Shown one piece after another: positions 1 through 9,133 of a stretch of DNA of 64,000 nucleotides. How positions within the stretch are numbered: the stretch's first letter is position 1; each line of letters starts with the position of its first letter. A model generated the notes under the pieces. That model had not been told where the DNA came from and made no database searches. It was given only the letters and a program-made list of their open reading frames with translations. Source of the stretch: Williamsia soli (GTDB lineage Bacteria > Actinomycetota > Actinomycetes > Mycobacteriales > Mycobacteriaceae); NCBI RefSeq assembly GCF_017377795.1, contig NZ_JAFRDR010000003.1, positions 496,001-560,000 on the forward strand, given 5' to 3'. Both the position numbers and the translations under genes were made by a program.

Positions 1-158
1 TCGACCGCCCGGGCGGCGGCTGGAGTTCTGAGCCTCGCCGCCCGCGGCATCGTGGCGACGACGCCGCGCAGAGCGATCATTGGTGGCGGACGAGCGATTC
101 GGCACCTCGAACGCGCCGGCGAGCCTCTCCCGATGACGAGCCCACCACACGCCTGGAC

Positions 159-1286
159 ATGTCGAAGTCCCGACAAGAGATCCGTGGCATCGGTTCACGC
201 CGAACCATGGTCGGGCCGTGGACCATGCTCTCTCCCGGAGCCGCGACCTCGGACTGGACCGCCGAACAGATCGCGGAACGGCATGCAGAGGCGACAGCCG
301 GTGTCGGCCAGCGCGTCGACCGCCAGGTCACCACGTTCACCGATCGTGGGTCGCTCGACTATGTCGAGTTGTCTCCTGAACTGCAGCAAGCCGAGACAGA
401 GCGGCTGGATCTGGGTCAGATCGCCGCCCGAGCCGCAGAGGCGGACGCCGCCGAACATGCCACATCGGGCCTGGCGACCCGGTTCCCGTCGGCCGCGGAG
501 ACCGACGAACGCGGACTCCGGGCATATCTCCGGCACACCAAGATCCTGACCGGTCGACAGCTGCGGGTCGTCACCCGCGACCGGCTCACGCTGATGCAGA
601 GCATGCTCTTCCCGCTGCTGAGCATGGTGATGTTCAAGGTTGTGCTCGGTGATGCGATCGGTCAGGCGACCGGACAGAACAGCGCGTACGGCACCGTGCC
701 CCTGGTTGTGCTGGTGGGGGCGATGTTCGGCTCGCTCGCTGTCGGGACCCGGTTGATCAGCGAGCGCAGAACCGGTTTGCTGACAAGGCTTTACGTCATG
801 CCGGTACACCGCGGGTCCGACCTCACCTCCCGCGTCAACGTCGAGATGGTCAGGATTCTGGCAAGCACGCTCGTGCTCACCTCGGCAGGAATGTTGATCG
901 GCTGGCGCTTCAATCAGGGCATACTTCCCGCGCTCGGGATCTTCGGTGTCGCGTTGCTCTACGGAGCCGCGTACTCGACCATTGTTCTGACGCTGGCGGT
1001 TTCCGCTTCGAACGCTCCCCTGGTTCCGATCATGTCGCTGTGCACCAGCCTGTTGATGTTCTTCAACTCGGGCTTCTCACCGATCGAGGCCTATCCCGAA
1101 GTTCTTCAACCGCTCGTGCGCAACCAGCCCATGACATGTGCGATCGAGACCATGCGCGCGCTCGCGACCGGGGGGCCGGTCGCGGAGAACCTGACCAAGA
1201 CCGTCCTGTGGGCGGTCGCCGCACTGTTGCTCTTCATCTACCCCGCGATGCGCGGGTACCGTCGTGCCGCAGCTTCGAGAACCTGA
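159..1286 (+). CDS. ABC-2 type transporter permease, possibly 5'-truncated
   Basis: Membrane component of an ABC-2 family exporter. The C-terminal 240 residues hold about six hydrophobic segments, starting near residue 145 (LMQSMLFPLLSMVMF), with the family-like SERRTGLLTRLYVMPV loop near residue 203. Residues 1-125 are hydrophilic and alanine/glutamate rich, which is unusual for a bare permease. The reading frame stays open upstream of this ATG to the window edge without a stop, and no good ribosome binding site precedes the ATG. The true start may therefore lie outside, and the protein could be longer or fused to another domain. No ATPase gene is visible, so the partner probably lies to the left. 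The following acyltransferase starts 21 bases downstream on the same strand. The substrate is unknown; lipid export is a guess from the neighbour. Confidence 0.7.
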   Translation: MSKSRQEIRGIGSRRTMVGPWTMLSPGAATSDWTAEQIAERHAEATAGVGQRVDRQVTTFTDRGSLDYVELSPELQQAETERLDLGQIAARAAEADAAEHATSGLATRFPSAAETDERGLRAYLRHTKILTGRQLRVVTRDRLTLMQSMLFPLLSMVMFKVVLGDAIGQATGQNSAYGTVPLVVLVGAMFGSLAVGTRLISERRTGLLTRLYVMPVHRGSDLTSRVNVEMVRILASTLVLTSAGMLIGWRFNQGILPALGIFGVALLYGAAYSTIVLTLAVSASNAPLVPIMSLCTSLLMFFNSGFSPIEAYPEVLQPLVRNQPMTCAIETMRALATGGPVAENLTKTVLWAVAALLLFIYPAMRGYRRAAASRT

Positions 1287-1307
1287 CGACGGCAGAACGG
1301 CGATGAC

Positions 1308-2699
1308 GTGAGACAGATCAACGGTCGCGACGCGGTGTTCCTGTATCTGGGCGACGACGGGTCCGCCTCGACTGTTCTCTCGTGCAACGTCGTCGAGAAC
1401 CCCGACGGTCAACCTCTCCAGATCACCGTCGAGGACATCGCCGCCTGGGCGCAGGTACGCATCCAGATCAGTGATCTCTTCCGGAGCAAGCTCGTTCGAC
1501 TCCCTGGCGATTTCGCGCTCCCGTACTGGATGCGCGATGCCGACTTCGACATCGGTGACCACATCGAGATCCATCGGTCCGGTCGCCGCGACTGGGGTTC
1601 GGTACGCGCGCAGTTGGCCCGGCTGGCAGACGCGCCACTCGATCTGCGCCGCCCACCGTGGAAGTTGCATGTCATACCCGACATCGAGGGATTCCCAGAC
1701 CGCGACGGACTGGTCTCGTTGGTCGCATTCCACTGTCATCACGCCGCCTTCGACGGTATGACGCTCGGTCTGATCTCCACGCAGATGTTCGGGGACGAGA
1801 GGCTCATCCGCCCCGACGAGGTCGTCGGCGAGGCGGTCGTGTCCCGTGCTGCCTTGATCCGGCGTGAGAGCGCCCGATTGCCTGCTGTCGCGTACCGGTT
1901 CATCCGCGGCGCTCACACCGCCTTCCGCGATGCCCGGCAACGACCGTCCGACACTCCGTCGGTTCCGGACACTGCCTGGCCCGTCACCCGCTTCAACGGC
2001 ACGTTCACCGGGCCACGTACCGCGGACCTGGTTTCTCTGCCGCGTGACGAAGTCCTCGAATTGAAGTCGCGCGTCGAGGGCGTGACGGTCAATGACCTGA
2101 TGCTCTCCGTCATCGGCGAAGCGCTCGCCGGCTATCTCGCCTCTCACGGCGAATCGCCGCAGGCCTCACTGTCGTCGTTGGTTCCGGTCGCCACCAGATC
2201 AGAGAGACCGTCGAACACGCTGAATCAATTCACATTCATGGTCGCGAACATGCACACAGACGAGCCCGACAGGGCCGTGCGTCTGAAGAACATCGCAGCC
2301 GGCACCAAAGCCGAGAAGGCACGTGCGCTGGCAGCACATGCCGATCGCACGGACAACGCGATGGTGGAGGTGACTCCCGCTCCCGTCCTGCGCTTGCTCG
2401 CCTACCTGGGTCGCCGCAGCCGACGGCGTCGCACAGCCCAGACACGGGCGCCGTTCAACACCGTGGTGTCGAACGTACGCACACCTGACATCGAACGAAA
2501 AATATTCGGTTGGAACATCGTCAACGGTTTCGCCATTCAGCCCATCGCGACCGGGACGACACTTGCACATTCGGTGCTGAACCGGCAGAACATGATCAAC
2601 ATCTCGATCACCGTCGACGGATCGGTGATGCCCGACACCGGCGACTACTGCGATCGTGTTCGCGAATCATTTCGGGAACATCAGAAGGCACTCTCCTGA
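1308..2699 (+). CDS. WS/DGAT family wax ester synthase / diacylglycerol acyltransferase
   Basis: Acyl-CoA-dependent O-acyltransferase of the wax ester synthase/diacylglycerol acyltransferase family, which makes triacylglycerol or wax esters in actinobacteria. At 463 residues it is full length. The catalytic HHxxxDG motif is visible as HHAAFDG near residue 146. The C-terminal half has the family-typical conserved block around NTVVSNVRTPD (residues 384-394). It starts at GTG, because the nearby ATG at 1303 runs straight into a stop. It probably shares a transcript with the permease 21 bases upstream. Substrate preference cannot be read from sequence; some relatives acylate secondary metabolites or lipid alcohols. 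Confidence 0.85.
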   Translation: MRQINGRDAVFLYLGDDGSASTVLSCNVVENPDGQPLQITVEDIAAWAQVRIQISDLFRSKLVRLPGDFALPYWMRDADFDIGDHIEIHRSGRRDWGSVRAQLARLADAPLDLRRPPWKLHVIPDIEGFPDRDGLVSLVAFHCHHAAFDGMTLGLISTQMFGDERLIRPDEVVGEAVVSRAALIRRESARLPAVAYRFIRGAHTAFRDARQRPSDTPSVPDTAWPVTRFNGTFTGPRTADLVSLPRDEVLELKSRVEGVTVNDLMLSVIGEALAGYLASHGESPQASLSSLVPVATRSERPSNTLNQFTFMVANMHTDEPDRAVRLKNIAAGTKAEKARALAAHADRTDNAMVEVTPAPVLRLLAYLGRRSRRRRTAQTRAPFNTVVSNVRTPDIERKIFGWNIVNGFAIQPIATGTTLAHSVLNRQNMINISITVDGSVMPDTGDYCDRVRESFREHQKALS

Positions 2700-2741
2700 G
2701 TCGTCCCGGACAGTGTGGCAACTACCCGCGAGCGTGCTCGG

Positions 2742-3167
2742 TCAGGCCGTGGCGTCCAAGGAGGCAATGACTTTCGTGGGCCGGATCCAGATCACCAATT
2801 CCCCGGGTACCCCGTTTCGGTCGCCGAACTCCTTCGCCCGATCGGCACCCATGTATCTACCGCCGCACGCCGTCGCGATCCGATGAACCTCGGCAGGATC
2901 GTCGCTGACCTCCGCAATGCCCTGTACCTGGACGAACGCGTACGGCGGCTCCTGTAGGTCGACGCACATGACAAGTCTTCCATCGCGGGCGATTGCTTTG
3001 CCCTTGGCCGTCCCGGCACCGGTGTTGAATGCCAGACGATCGCCGTCGACCACGAACCAGACCGGGGCCACCAAGGGGCGGCCGTCGGTCGCCGTGTAAC
3101 CGAGATGCCCGGTCCGCGTGCCGGTCTCGAGAAAGGTCCGCACTGCTGGATCTGTCAGAGATGTCAT
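2742..3167 (-). CDS. F420-dependent PPOX-class oxidoreductase (Rv2061 type)
   Basis: Small split-barrel flavin/deazaflavin protein of 141 residues. The order of motifs fits the Rv2061-like F420-binding PPOX subfamily: an early RTGHLGYTATDGRPLVAP strand pair, FNTGAGTAKGKAI phosphate-binding region, then GGRYMGADRAKEFGDRNG and IRPTKVIA at the C terminus. Such proteins reduce or bind substrates using coenzyme F420, which is made in this order of bacteria. It converges on the acyltransferase gene and lies 47 bases downstream of the glycosyltransferase gene on the same strand. The physiological substrate is unknown. Confidence 0.85.
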   Translation of the reverse strand: MTSLTDPAVRTFLETGTRTGHLGYTATDGRPLVAPVWFVVDGDRLAFNTGAGTAKGKAIARDGRLVMCVDLQEPPYAFVQVQGIAEVSDDPAEVHRIATACGGRYMGADRAKEFGDRNGVPGELVIWIRPTKVIASLDATA

Positions 3168-3214
3168 ACCGGCAGCCTAACCGGCGTTGCATCCCGGTGG
3201 CCATTGCCGCTCGA

Positions 3215-4099
3215 TCATCGATGCGCCCGCGGCGTCGGCCGGTTGTCGGCCGGTTGGCGCAACATCCGCAGAGAGAACGACTCCGTTGCGGGATCGTAGG
3301 CCCGAAAGGGGATCCACTGCACGAGATAGAACGGCATGGCCACCAACAACATCTGGATGATTGCCTTACGGCGGCGATCGGGAAGCCCGTGGACCCCAAA
3401 CGTGCGTTGATCCCTCAAGCAGTAACGGAAGTAGGGCCCGACCGGGGTCAGGTACCGGCGACCGGAGATCGTGGCGTCTGCTCCGGGGATGAGTCCGATG
3501 TGAACACCGTTGCGTTCGATACACAGGGTCAGATCGAGGTCTTCGAACACATCGTCGCGCATGCAGCTCATCGGGCGCGCAGCGTCCCACGCCGACTTGG
3601 TGATGACCATGTTCGACCCGAAAAGCCTTGGTGTGTCGGCCCGCTCTCCTGCCGCAAGCTTCATCCTGGTCTGCTCGGTCAATGTACGATGTGAGCGTCG
3701 GAATCGTTCCTGGAATGGCAGGTCGTACGCGGTGCACATACCCACGCCCGCTTCGTAGGTGTCGCCGTGTGCGGCGAAGAAGTCGAGGATCGCCTGCGCC
3801 CACGACGGGTTCACCCGAGCGTCGGCGTCGATGCGAGCCATCAGCTCACCGCGCGCACTGTCGAAACCCACGGTGCGTGCGAACATGACACCCTGCTGCT
3901 TCGCCTCGACACGCCTGAACTTCTGGCTGATCTGCGTGAACCCCTCGACCACCTTTGCCGTGTCATCGGTCGAGTTGTTGTCGACGACGACAACCTCGTC
4001 GATCAGCGAGATCTGGCTCAGCAAACTGTCCAGGCATCCCCGTAGGGCCTCGGCTTCGTTGTACGCAGGAACGACGACCGATAGTCGGTATGTGGTCAC
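3215..4099 (-). CDS. Family 2 glycosyltransferase
   Basis: GT-A fold family 2 glycosyltransferase of 294 residues. The N-terminal nucleotide-sugar domain shows SVVVPAYNEAEALRGCLDSL and VVDNNSTDD, the metal-binding DAD is in ARIDADARVNP near residue 95, and an EDLDLTL block near residue 185 resembles the catalytic acidic region. A C-terminal hydrophobic stretch (IIQMLLVAMPFYLVQWIPF) suggests membrane association. Translation starts at GTG. It lies 40 bases downstream of mftG on the same strand. It could add sugars to mycofactocin or be an unrelated envelope enzyme; MftF is the recognised mycofactocin glycosyltransferase. Confidence 0.8.
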   Translation of the reverse strand: MTTYRLSVVVPAYNEAEALRGCLDSLLSQISLIDEVVVVDNNSTDDTAKVVEGFTQISQKFRRVEAKQQGVMFARTVGFDSARGELMARIDADARVNPSWAQAILDFFAAHGDTYEAGVGMCTAYDLPFQERFRRSHRTLTEQTRMKLAAGERADTPRLFGSNMVITKSAWDAARPMSCMRDDVFEDLDLTLCIERNGVHIGLIPGADATISGRRYLTPVGPYFRYCLRDQRTFGVHGLPDRRRKAIIQMLLVAMPFYLVQWIPFRAYDPATESFSLRMLRQPADNRPTPRAHR

Positions 4100-4139
4100 C
4101 AGACCAAGCTAACGACACGGCCAGGTGAATGCACGTCAC

Positions 4140-5459
4140 TCACGCGATGGATTCCGCGATCTGCCAGGCGACCATCATCACCGTCGCGTGTGGCCCGCTC
4201 GATCCGGCGGTCGGCAGGATGGACGCATCCACGATGCGCAGCCCCGGCATCTCCCCGACTCCTCCGAGCCAATCGGTGCGCACACCCATGGGCATCGTTC
4301 CCCAGGCATGTTGGGAGGTCCGGATCACCGGTTCGATCCGCGGCGACCCCGGTTGCACCAGTGTCTCGAAGTCATCTCCGCCGAGCATGGAGACGACCTG
4401 TTCCGCGCAGCGGCGAATCTTGTGTTCATCCTCCGAGGACATCTCACCGAGGTCGACGCGCAGCCGCGCCACCGGATCCCACGACATCGATCCGGAAAGC
4501 TCGGGGTGCATGAGCGCAACGCCGAATGCGGGTGACGAGGGCGGCAGACCATCGATGAATTGTGCGAAATCGTCGTTGTAACAACGCACTTCCACACCAT
4601 CTGCCGTGTGCAGCACGGACTGGAGCAGCGCCCTGGCAGGTTCAGGGCGGCCACCGGAGGCCGTGAACCGCACCAGTTGTTCACGATGCTCCCAGACCTC
4701 GACGCCTTCGATCTCGACCACTTCCGATCGCGCCAGGAGCTCTGCCGTGCCGAGGGTTCCGGCGCACAAGATCACCTCGTCGGCCGAGAGCACCTGCTCC
4801 CCTACCACGACGCCGTTGACGCGACCACCTGCCCGTCGGAGCCCGACGACCTGGGAATGGGTCAGCACTCGCACGTTGGGCCTGGCACGCGCCTTCTCCA
4901 GCAGGCCCGCGGCAGAATGCCGCGACCAGCCGTCACGATTGGAGCGGACCCGCACGATCCCGACATCGGGCCACGGCGACGTCCCCGTGTCGAAAGTCTG
5001 CTTCTGCCAATATTTTTCGAAAGCGTGGGCGTACGAATGCAGTTCGTCGTCGGCGAACAACGACACATTCATGACCCCACCGCCCGGACTACCACCGTCA
5101 AGATGGTCGTAGGCCTCTTCGATGGCGCTCATCGGCCACATCTGCGGCGACCAGCCGTCGAAATCGGCCCGATGCCAGCGAACGAAGTATCCACCGTTCA
5201 CGGCTGAGGACCCGCCGAGCCCCCGCCCTCGGGGTAGGTCGAACCCCTGCTGACTCGGGTAATGCACGACCCGGTCCGAACCCACCCCGATAGGAAGCCG
5301 ATCAAGCCGAAGTGAGGAAGCAGACGGGGCGCCGGCGCCGGCCTCGAGCACGATCACCTTGCGTTCCGGTTCACGCGAGAGACGCTCGGCGACAACACAA
5401 CCACTGCTACCGGCGCCGACCACGATCACGTCGGCACCGGCGTCTGCTGCAGCGGTCAC
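4140..5459 (-). CDS. mftG: MftG, GMC-family mycofactocin dehydrogenase
   Basis: FAD-dependent GMC oxidoreductase of 439 residues. The N terminus has the dinucleotide-binding VIVVGAGSSGCVVAERL and the GMC signature PRGRGLGGSSAVNGG near residue 78. The C terminus has the expected HAWGTMPMG and GPHATVMMVAWQIAE blocks carrying the two active-site positions. In mycobacteria MftG reoxidises mycofactocinol and passes electrons towards respiration. The GTG start overlaps the mftF stop by four bases (GTGA), so translation is probably coupled. It closes the mftE-F-G transcription unit. Confidence 0.9.
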   Translation of the reverse strand: MTAAADAGADVIVVGAGSSGCVVAERLSREPERKVIVLEAGAGAPSASSLRLDRLPIGVGSDRVVHYPSQQGFDLPRGRGLGGSSAVNGGYFVRWHRADFDGWSPQMWPMSAIEEAYDHLDGGSPGGGVMNVSLFADDELHSYAHAFEKYWQKQTFDTGTSPWPDVGIVRVRSNRDGWSRHSAAGLLEKARARPNVRVLTHSQVVGLRRAGGRVNGVVVGEQVLSADEVILCAGTLGTAELLARSEVVEIEGVEVWEHREQLVRFTASGGRPEPARALLQSVLHTADGVEVRCYNDDFAQFIDGLPPSSPAFGVALMHPELSGSMSWDPVARLRVDLGEMSSEDEHKIRRCAEQVVSMLGGDDFETLVQPGSPRIEPVIRTSQHAWGTMPMGVRTDWLGGVGEMPGLRIVDASILPTAGSSGPHATVMMVAWQIAESIA

Positions 5460-6958
5460 CCGACTCCGCTACGTGTTGCCGAGGGTCGCGATTCGGTGGT
5501 CACCGAGTTGCTGATCCTGGGGTAGAGGGCATCGGCGCTACGGCCGGCAAGCGCCCCCTGCCACAGCCCGGCGCCATAGGCGAGATCATCGAGCCGCTTG
5601 AGCGCCATGAAGCGCCACCACCCGACCCTGGCACCCGGTTCGGGATTCAACAGTTCCAGACGGACCCACTCGTACGCCGCCTCACCGACCGCCACCGCCA
5701 GCAGCAGGGTCCGAAAACGTTTGGACACCAAAGCAAGCAGGAACGAGAGCGGCCAATAGTGCCGACACAGCGCGGATGCTGACTGCAGCAATCCGAAGCC
5801 CACCGACTGGGCCGTCAGCTTCGCTGCCATGCGTGCCGCGTCCGGCATCGGCGACACGCGTTTGTGGAGCCGCCCACCGATCACTCCGAAGACGACGAGT
5901 GCAGCCAACACCCCCCACGCAGTCCCGGTCACGAGGGCGGCCATGGCGGCAGCCATCGGGACGGTCAGGGCCAGCGGTGCTCCGAGGCCGGGGTGGCGGC
6001 CGGACAGCAGTGCGGCACCGGTGCCGTAGTAGCGCTTGCGATCGAGACTCTTGGACAACCGGCTGCGATGGTCGTGGGCGACGGTCGCGATCGGGTCGTA
6101 CCGCAGTGACCAGCCACGCTCGTGCAACCGCCAGCACAGGTCGACGTCTTCGGCGACCTCCATGGTCTCGTCGAAACCTTCGAAACAGCTGCGTCGCATC
6201 ACCATTGCGGCACTGGGTACGAACGGGATGCGTGAGCGCGGGGCGATGGGGCCTTCGCGGCGGCCCATGTCGAGCGAGGAACACAGCGCCTCGTACCGCG
6301 AGGTGGCGCCACCACCGGATTCGAGAGCCACGATGCGCGGCGCCACGAGCGCGACCTTGGGGTCGGAGAAGTGCCCCACCAGTTTTGTCAGCCAGTCGTG
6401 CTCGGGAACGACGTCGGAATCGAGGAATGCCAGCAGTTCGGTGTCCGCCAGCGCGGCCCCACGGTTCCGGGCGGCAGCAGGACCCTCGCTGCGCTCGGTC
6501 CGCAGCACCGTTGCCCCTGGGGCCAGGACCGGTACCGCTGAGCCGTCGTCGACTATGACGACCCGGTGTGCGGTCAGTCGAGGGAGCAGCCGGTCGATCC
6601 CGGCTTGGTTGTCCCGCACGGGCACAACCACCGTGATGTCGGTTTCGGAAGGTCCGAACATGGGCCGCGGGTGGCCCACCCCGGCGTCCAGCAACTTGCG
6701 GGCGAGCTGTGAGGTGAGCCGATTGTGCACCATCAGCCTGCCGTCGGCGTCGAGCAGTCCGCCGGCCACCTCAGAGAGGTTCAGTAGCCGCAGTGGTGAG
6801 CCGCCCACGATGTGACGTCGGTCGTCGGACACGGTGCAGTGCGGATCGATCTGAACCTGGAAACCCGTCGGGGGTAACGCAGACCCCGGGTCGACACCCA
6901 CCGCCGTCTGTTCTGCCGCAGCCGTGGCATCGCGGCGGTTGTCCTGATCAGAGATCAC
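5456..6958 (-). CDS. mftF: MftF, mycofactocin oligosaccharide glycosyltransferase
   Basis: Family 2 glycosyltransferase that extends the glucose chain on premycofactocin. The GT domain begins near residue 105 with ITVVVPVRDNQAG, and the DxD-like metal site is in AFLDSDVVPEHDWL. The C-terminal 200 residues carry several hydrophobic segments, consistent with a membrane anchor. The conserved N-terminal region (PTGFQVQIDPH, IVGGSPLRLLNLS) is typical of MftF. I chose the GTG at 6958 because its GTGA overlaps the mftE stop; an earlier start 30 bases upstream is open but would overlap mftE more. Stop overlaps the mftG start in the same way. Confidence 0.9.
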   Translation of the reverse strand: MISDQDNRRDATAAAEQTAVGVDPGSALPPTGFQVQIDPHCTVSDDRRHIVGGSPLRLLNLSEVAGGLLDADGRLMVHNRLTSQLARKLLDAGVGHPRPMFGPSETDITVVVPVRDNQAGIDRLLPRLTAHRVVIVDDGSAVPVLAPGATVLRTERSEGPAAARNRGAALADTELLAFLDSDVVPEHDWLTKLVGHFSDPKVALVAPRIVALESGGGATSRYEALCSSLDMGRREGPIAPRSRIPFVPSAAMVMRRSCFEGFDETMEVAEDVDLCWRLHERGWSLRYDPIATVAHDHRSRLSKSLDRKRYYGTGAALLSGRHPGLGAPLALTVPMAAAMAALVTGTAWGVLAALVVFGVIGGRLHKRVSPMPDAARMAAKLTAQSVGFGLLQSASALCRHYWPLSFLLALVSKRFRTLLLAVAVGEAAYEWVRLELLNPEPGARVGWWRFMALKRLDDLAYGAGLWQGALAGRSADALYPRISNSVTTESRPSATRSGVG

Positions 6959-7683
6959 CGCAACATTCCCATCGCGTCGGGGTGCCAACGTTCGAGTGCC
7001 TCGGTCAGTCGCGCGACCATCTCGTTCAACATTCGCCTCCCGTCGGGGGCCGACGCCTGCGTCGGATCGCCGAGAACCCCGTTGCCACTCACTGCTGCCA
7101 CACCCCCTGAGCGCATCGCTGTCATCAGCTCCGACACCGGCGCCACGTTGCCACGTACCATCGATTCCTGCCGCACCGCCTCAGGTGAAAGATGCAGCAG
7201 CAGGGATGTTTCGGTGAAACCCGCGTGCGCATCTCCCCCTGGCGCGCCACAGCCGTACCAGGCAACCTCACGGCCTTCGTAACGCAACTGTTTCACCGCG
7301 TTGGCCAGCACCGATCCGTTGCCACCGTGTCCGTTCACGAACACCACGCGTTCAGCCCAGCGGCACGCACTGCGACCGTACTCCACCAACAGCGACATCA
7401 ACACGTCCCGGCCGATCGAGATGGTGCCGGGAAACCCTTCATGCTCCCCCGCCGCGCCGTAGTTCAGCGCAGGCGCCACGAGCAGGTCGGGGCCTCCGTC
7501 GCGCGGGGCAATGCGGCCCGTTCCGACAACGGCCTCTGACACGGCCGTCGCGATCCGGACGTCGGTATCAAGGGGCAGATGGGGACCGTGTTGCTCAATG
7601 GAACCCAGTGGAACGATCACGGTTGCGCGGCGCCCGTCCAATTCGGTCCAGCTCTCGAAACCGAGTCCGCCAGACGATGTCAT
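6955..7683 (-). CDS. mftE: MftE, creatininase-family peptidase of mycofactocin synthesis
   Basis: Creatininase-family metallohydrolase of 242 residues that cuts the modified MftA peptide to release the C-terminal Val-Tyr derived unit. Metal ligands are visible in PLGSIEQHGPHLPLDTD (near residue 27) and VNGHGGNGS (near residue 118). The frame stays open upstream through repeat DNA, but the ATG at 7683 gives the family-like N terminus MTSSGGLGFESWTELDGRR. It heads the mftE-F-G unit. Unlike the usual arrangement it is not directly behind mftD: a racemase and an SDR gene intervene, so it needs its own promoter in the 7684-7962 gap, which is filled with repeats. Confidence 0.92.
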   Translation of the reverse strand: MTSSGGLGFESWTELDGRRATVIVPLGSIEQHGPHLPLDTDVRIATAVSEAVVGTGRIAPRDGGPDLLVAPALNYGAAGEHEGFPGTISIGRDVLMSLLVEYGRSACRWAERVVFVNGHGGNGSVLANAVKQLRYEGREVAWYGCGAPGGDAHAGFTETSLLLHLSPEAVRQESMVRGNVAPVSELMTAMRSGGVAAVSGNGVLGDPTQASAPDGRRMLNEMVARLTEALERWHPDAMGMLR

Positions 7684-7747
7684 TCGGACAATGCTAGCCC
7701 GTCTGTGTCGCGGTCTGAAGGGTTTGCCTCGGCGAACCGAAAGGCCT

Positions 7748-7866
7748 AGCTCGACCCGAGCATGTAAACGAAGGTCGACCCGAGCAAAGGAGACGAAGCC
7801 GGAGGCGGAGCTCGACCCGAGCAAAGGAGACGAAGCGAAGCGGAGCTCGACCCGAGCAAATGCTCG
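7748..7866. repeat. 35-base direct repeats in the mftE / mcr divergent gap
   Basis: At least three units at 35-base spacing start near 7773, 7808 and 7843, with a diverged one near 7748. Each holds AGCTCGACCCGAGCA followed by AAGGAGACGAAGC. GCTCG-ACC-CGAGC is itself a small inverted repeat. The core GACGAAGCGAAGCGG recurs at 46526-46610, so this is a dispersed family. The repeats occupy most of the 279-base gap between the divergent mftE and mcr genes, where both promoters must lie. Confidence 0.85.
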
Positions 7867-7962
7867 GTACCTGGTTTACTGGGGAACCGACTGTACTGGT
7901 TTGAAATCATCATGCGAGCGAGCAGCGCAGGTGGTCAACCACTCGACGATGAGGGGCGACAC

Positions 7963-9054
7963 ATGGCAAAGAGCGGACCGCTGAGCGGGACAAGGGTAAT
8001 CGAGTTCGCAGGGATCGGACCCGGACCGCACGCGGCAATGATGCTGGGCGATCTGGGCGCCGAGGTGGTGCGCATCGAGCGCCCCGGCAAGCTCCCGCAA
8101 GACGGCCAGGTGGCCGACCAGCTGCTGCGCAACCGCACGATCGTGGAGGCGAACCTCAAGGACCCCGTCGACAAGGAGGCGATCATGAACCTGATCGCCA
8201 AGGCTGACGTCGTGATCGAGGGTTTTCGTCCCGGTGTCACAGAGCGACTGGGGTTCGGTCCTGACGACGTCGCCGCAGTCAACCCGCGCATCGTCTACGG
8301 CCGGATGACAGGCTGGGGTCAGGACGGACCTCTTTCACAGGTGGCCGGCCATGACATCAACTACATCTCTCTGACGGGCCTGCTGCACGCGGTGGGGCGC
8401 GCCGAGGAACGGCCGACGCCGCCGCTGAATCTCTTTGGTGATTTCGGTGGTGGATCGATGTTCTTGGTGCAGGGAATCCTGGCTGCGCTGCTGGAACGAG
8501 AGAAGTCCGGGAAGGGCCAAACCGTTGACGCCGCAATGGTCGACGGGGTCTCCGTCCTGGGTCAGATGATGTGGGCCTGGCGCGGAACCGGCTTCTGGGG
8601 CGACAAACGCGGCGCCAACCTCCTCGACACCGGCGCGCCGTTCTACGAGGTCTACGAGACCGCTGACGGCAAATACTTCGCCGTGGGTGCCATCGAGCCC
8701 CAGTTCTACGCTCTTCTCCTCGACGGCATGGGCCTGACCGACGACGAGACCCTGCCCCATCAGCTCGACATGCCTCAGTGGCCGGCGATGAAGGTGCGGT
8801 TCGCAGAAGTGTTCAAGTCCAAGACCCGCGACGAGTGGACCGCGATCTTCGACGGCACCGATGCCTGCGCATCGCCGGTCCTGGACTGGGACGAGGCGAC
8901 GCAGAACAAGCACCTCGCCGCGCGACAGACACTCATCGAGGTCGACGGGGTCACGCAACCGGCTGTGGCACCGCGCTTTTCGCGCTCCGTGCCGGACGTT
9001 CCCGCCGCGCCGGCCCGCGCCGCGACAGATCCGGCGACCCTCTGGCTCGACTGA
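7963..9054 (+). CDS. mcr: Alpha-methylacyl-CoA racemase (Mcr type)
   Basis: Family III CoA-transferase fold enzyme of 363 residues that epimerises 2-methylacyl-CoA esters, needed before beta-oxidation of methyl-branched and sterol side-chain acids. The catalytic pair known from M. tuberculosis Mcr is visible as His in [11 protein letters not shown] and Asp in [11 protein letters not shown]. The opening [32 protein letters not shown] block is conserved in the family. I chose ATG 7963 because GAGGGG lies about 8 bases upstream; the frame extends 17 codons further. It sits alone on the plus strand inside the mycofactocin locus and ends at a strong hairpin. Confidence 0.9.
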   Translation: MAKSGPLSGTRVIEFAGIGPGPHAAMMLGDLGAEVVRIERPGKLPQDGQVADQLLRNRTIVEANLKDPVDKEAIMNLIAKADVVIEGFRPGVTERLGFGPDDVAAVNPRIVYGRMTGWGQDGPLSQVAGHDINYISLTGLLHAVGRAEERPTPPLNLFGDFGGGSMFLVQGILAALLEREKSGKGQTVDAAMVDGVSVLGQMMWAWRGTGFWGDKRGANLLDTGAPFYEVYETADGKYFAVGAIEPQFYALLLDGMGLTDDETLPHQLDMPQWPAMKVRFAEVFKSKTRDEWTAIFDGTDACASPVLDWDEATQNKHLAARQTLIEVDGVTQPAVAPRFSRSVPDVPAAPARAATDPATLWLD

Positions 9055-9064
9055 TCCCACAGAT

Positions 9065-9122
9065 GCACATCGTCCGGTCATAGGCACACGTTGCAACGTG
9101 TGCACATGACTGGACGGTGTGC
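9065..9122 (+). terminator. Long hairpin terminator after mcr
   Basis: A perfect 20-base palindrome at 9084-9103 (core CACGTTGCAACGTG) is flanked by a 17-base outer stem, 9065-9081 with 9106-9122. Its only two imperfections become G-U pairs in plus-strand RNA. GCTTTTGTG follows, giving a short U run. It lies between the convergent mcr and SDR genes and best suits the plus-strand transcript. Confidence 0.85.
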
Positions 9123-9133
9123 TTTTGTGTCTG

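Noticed and set aside
7684-7824. N-terminal extension of MftE upstream of 7683
   Set aside because: It translates repeat DNA, differs from the family N terminus, and MTSSGGLGFESW at 7683 matches the known start region.
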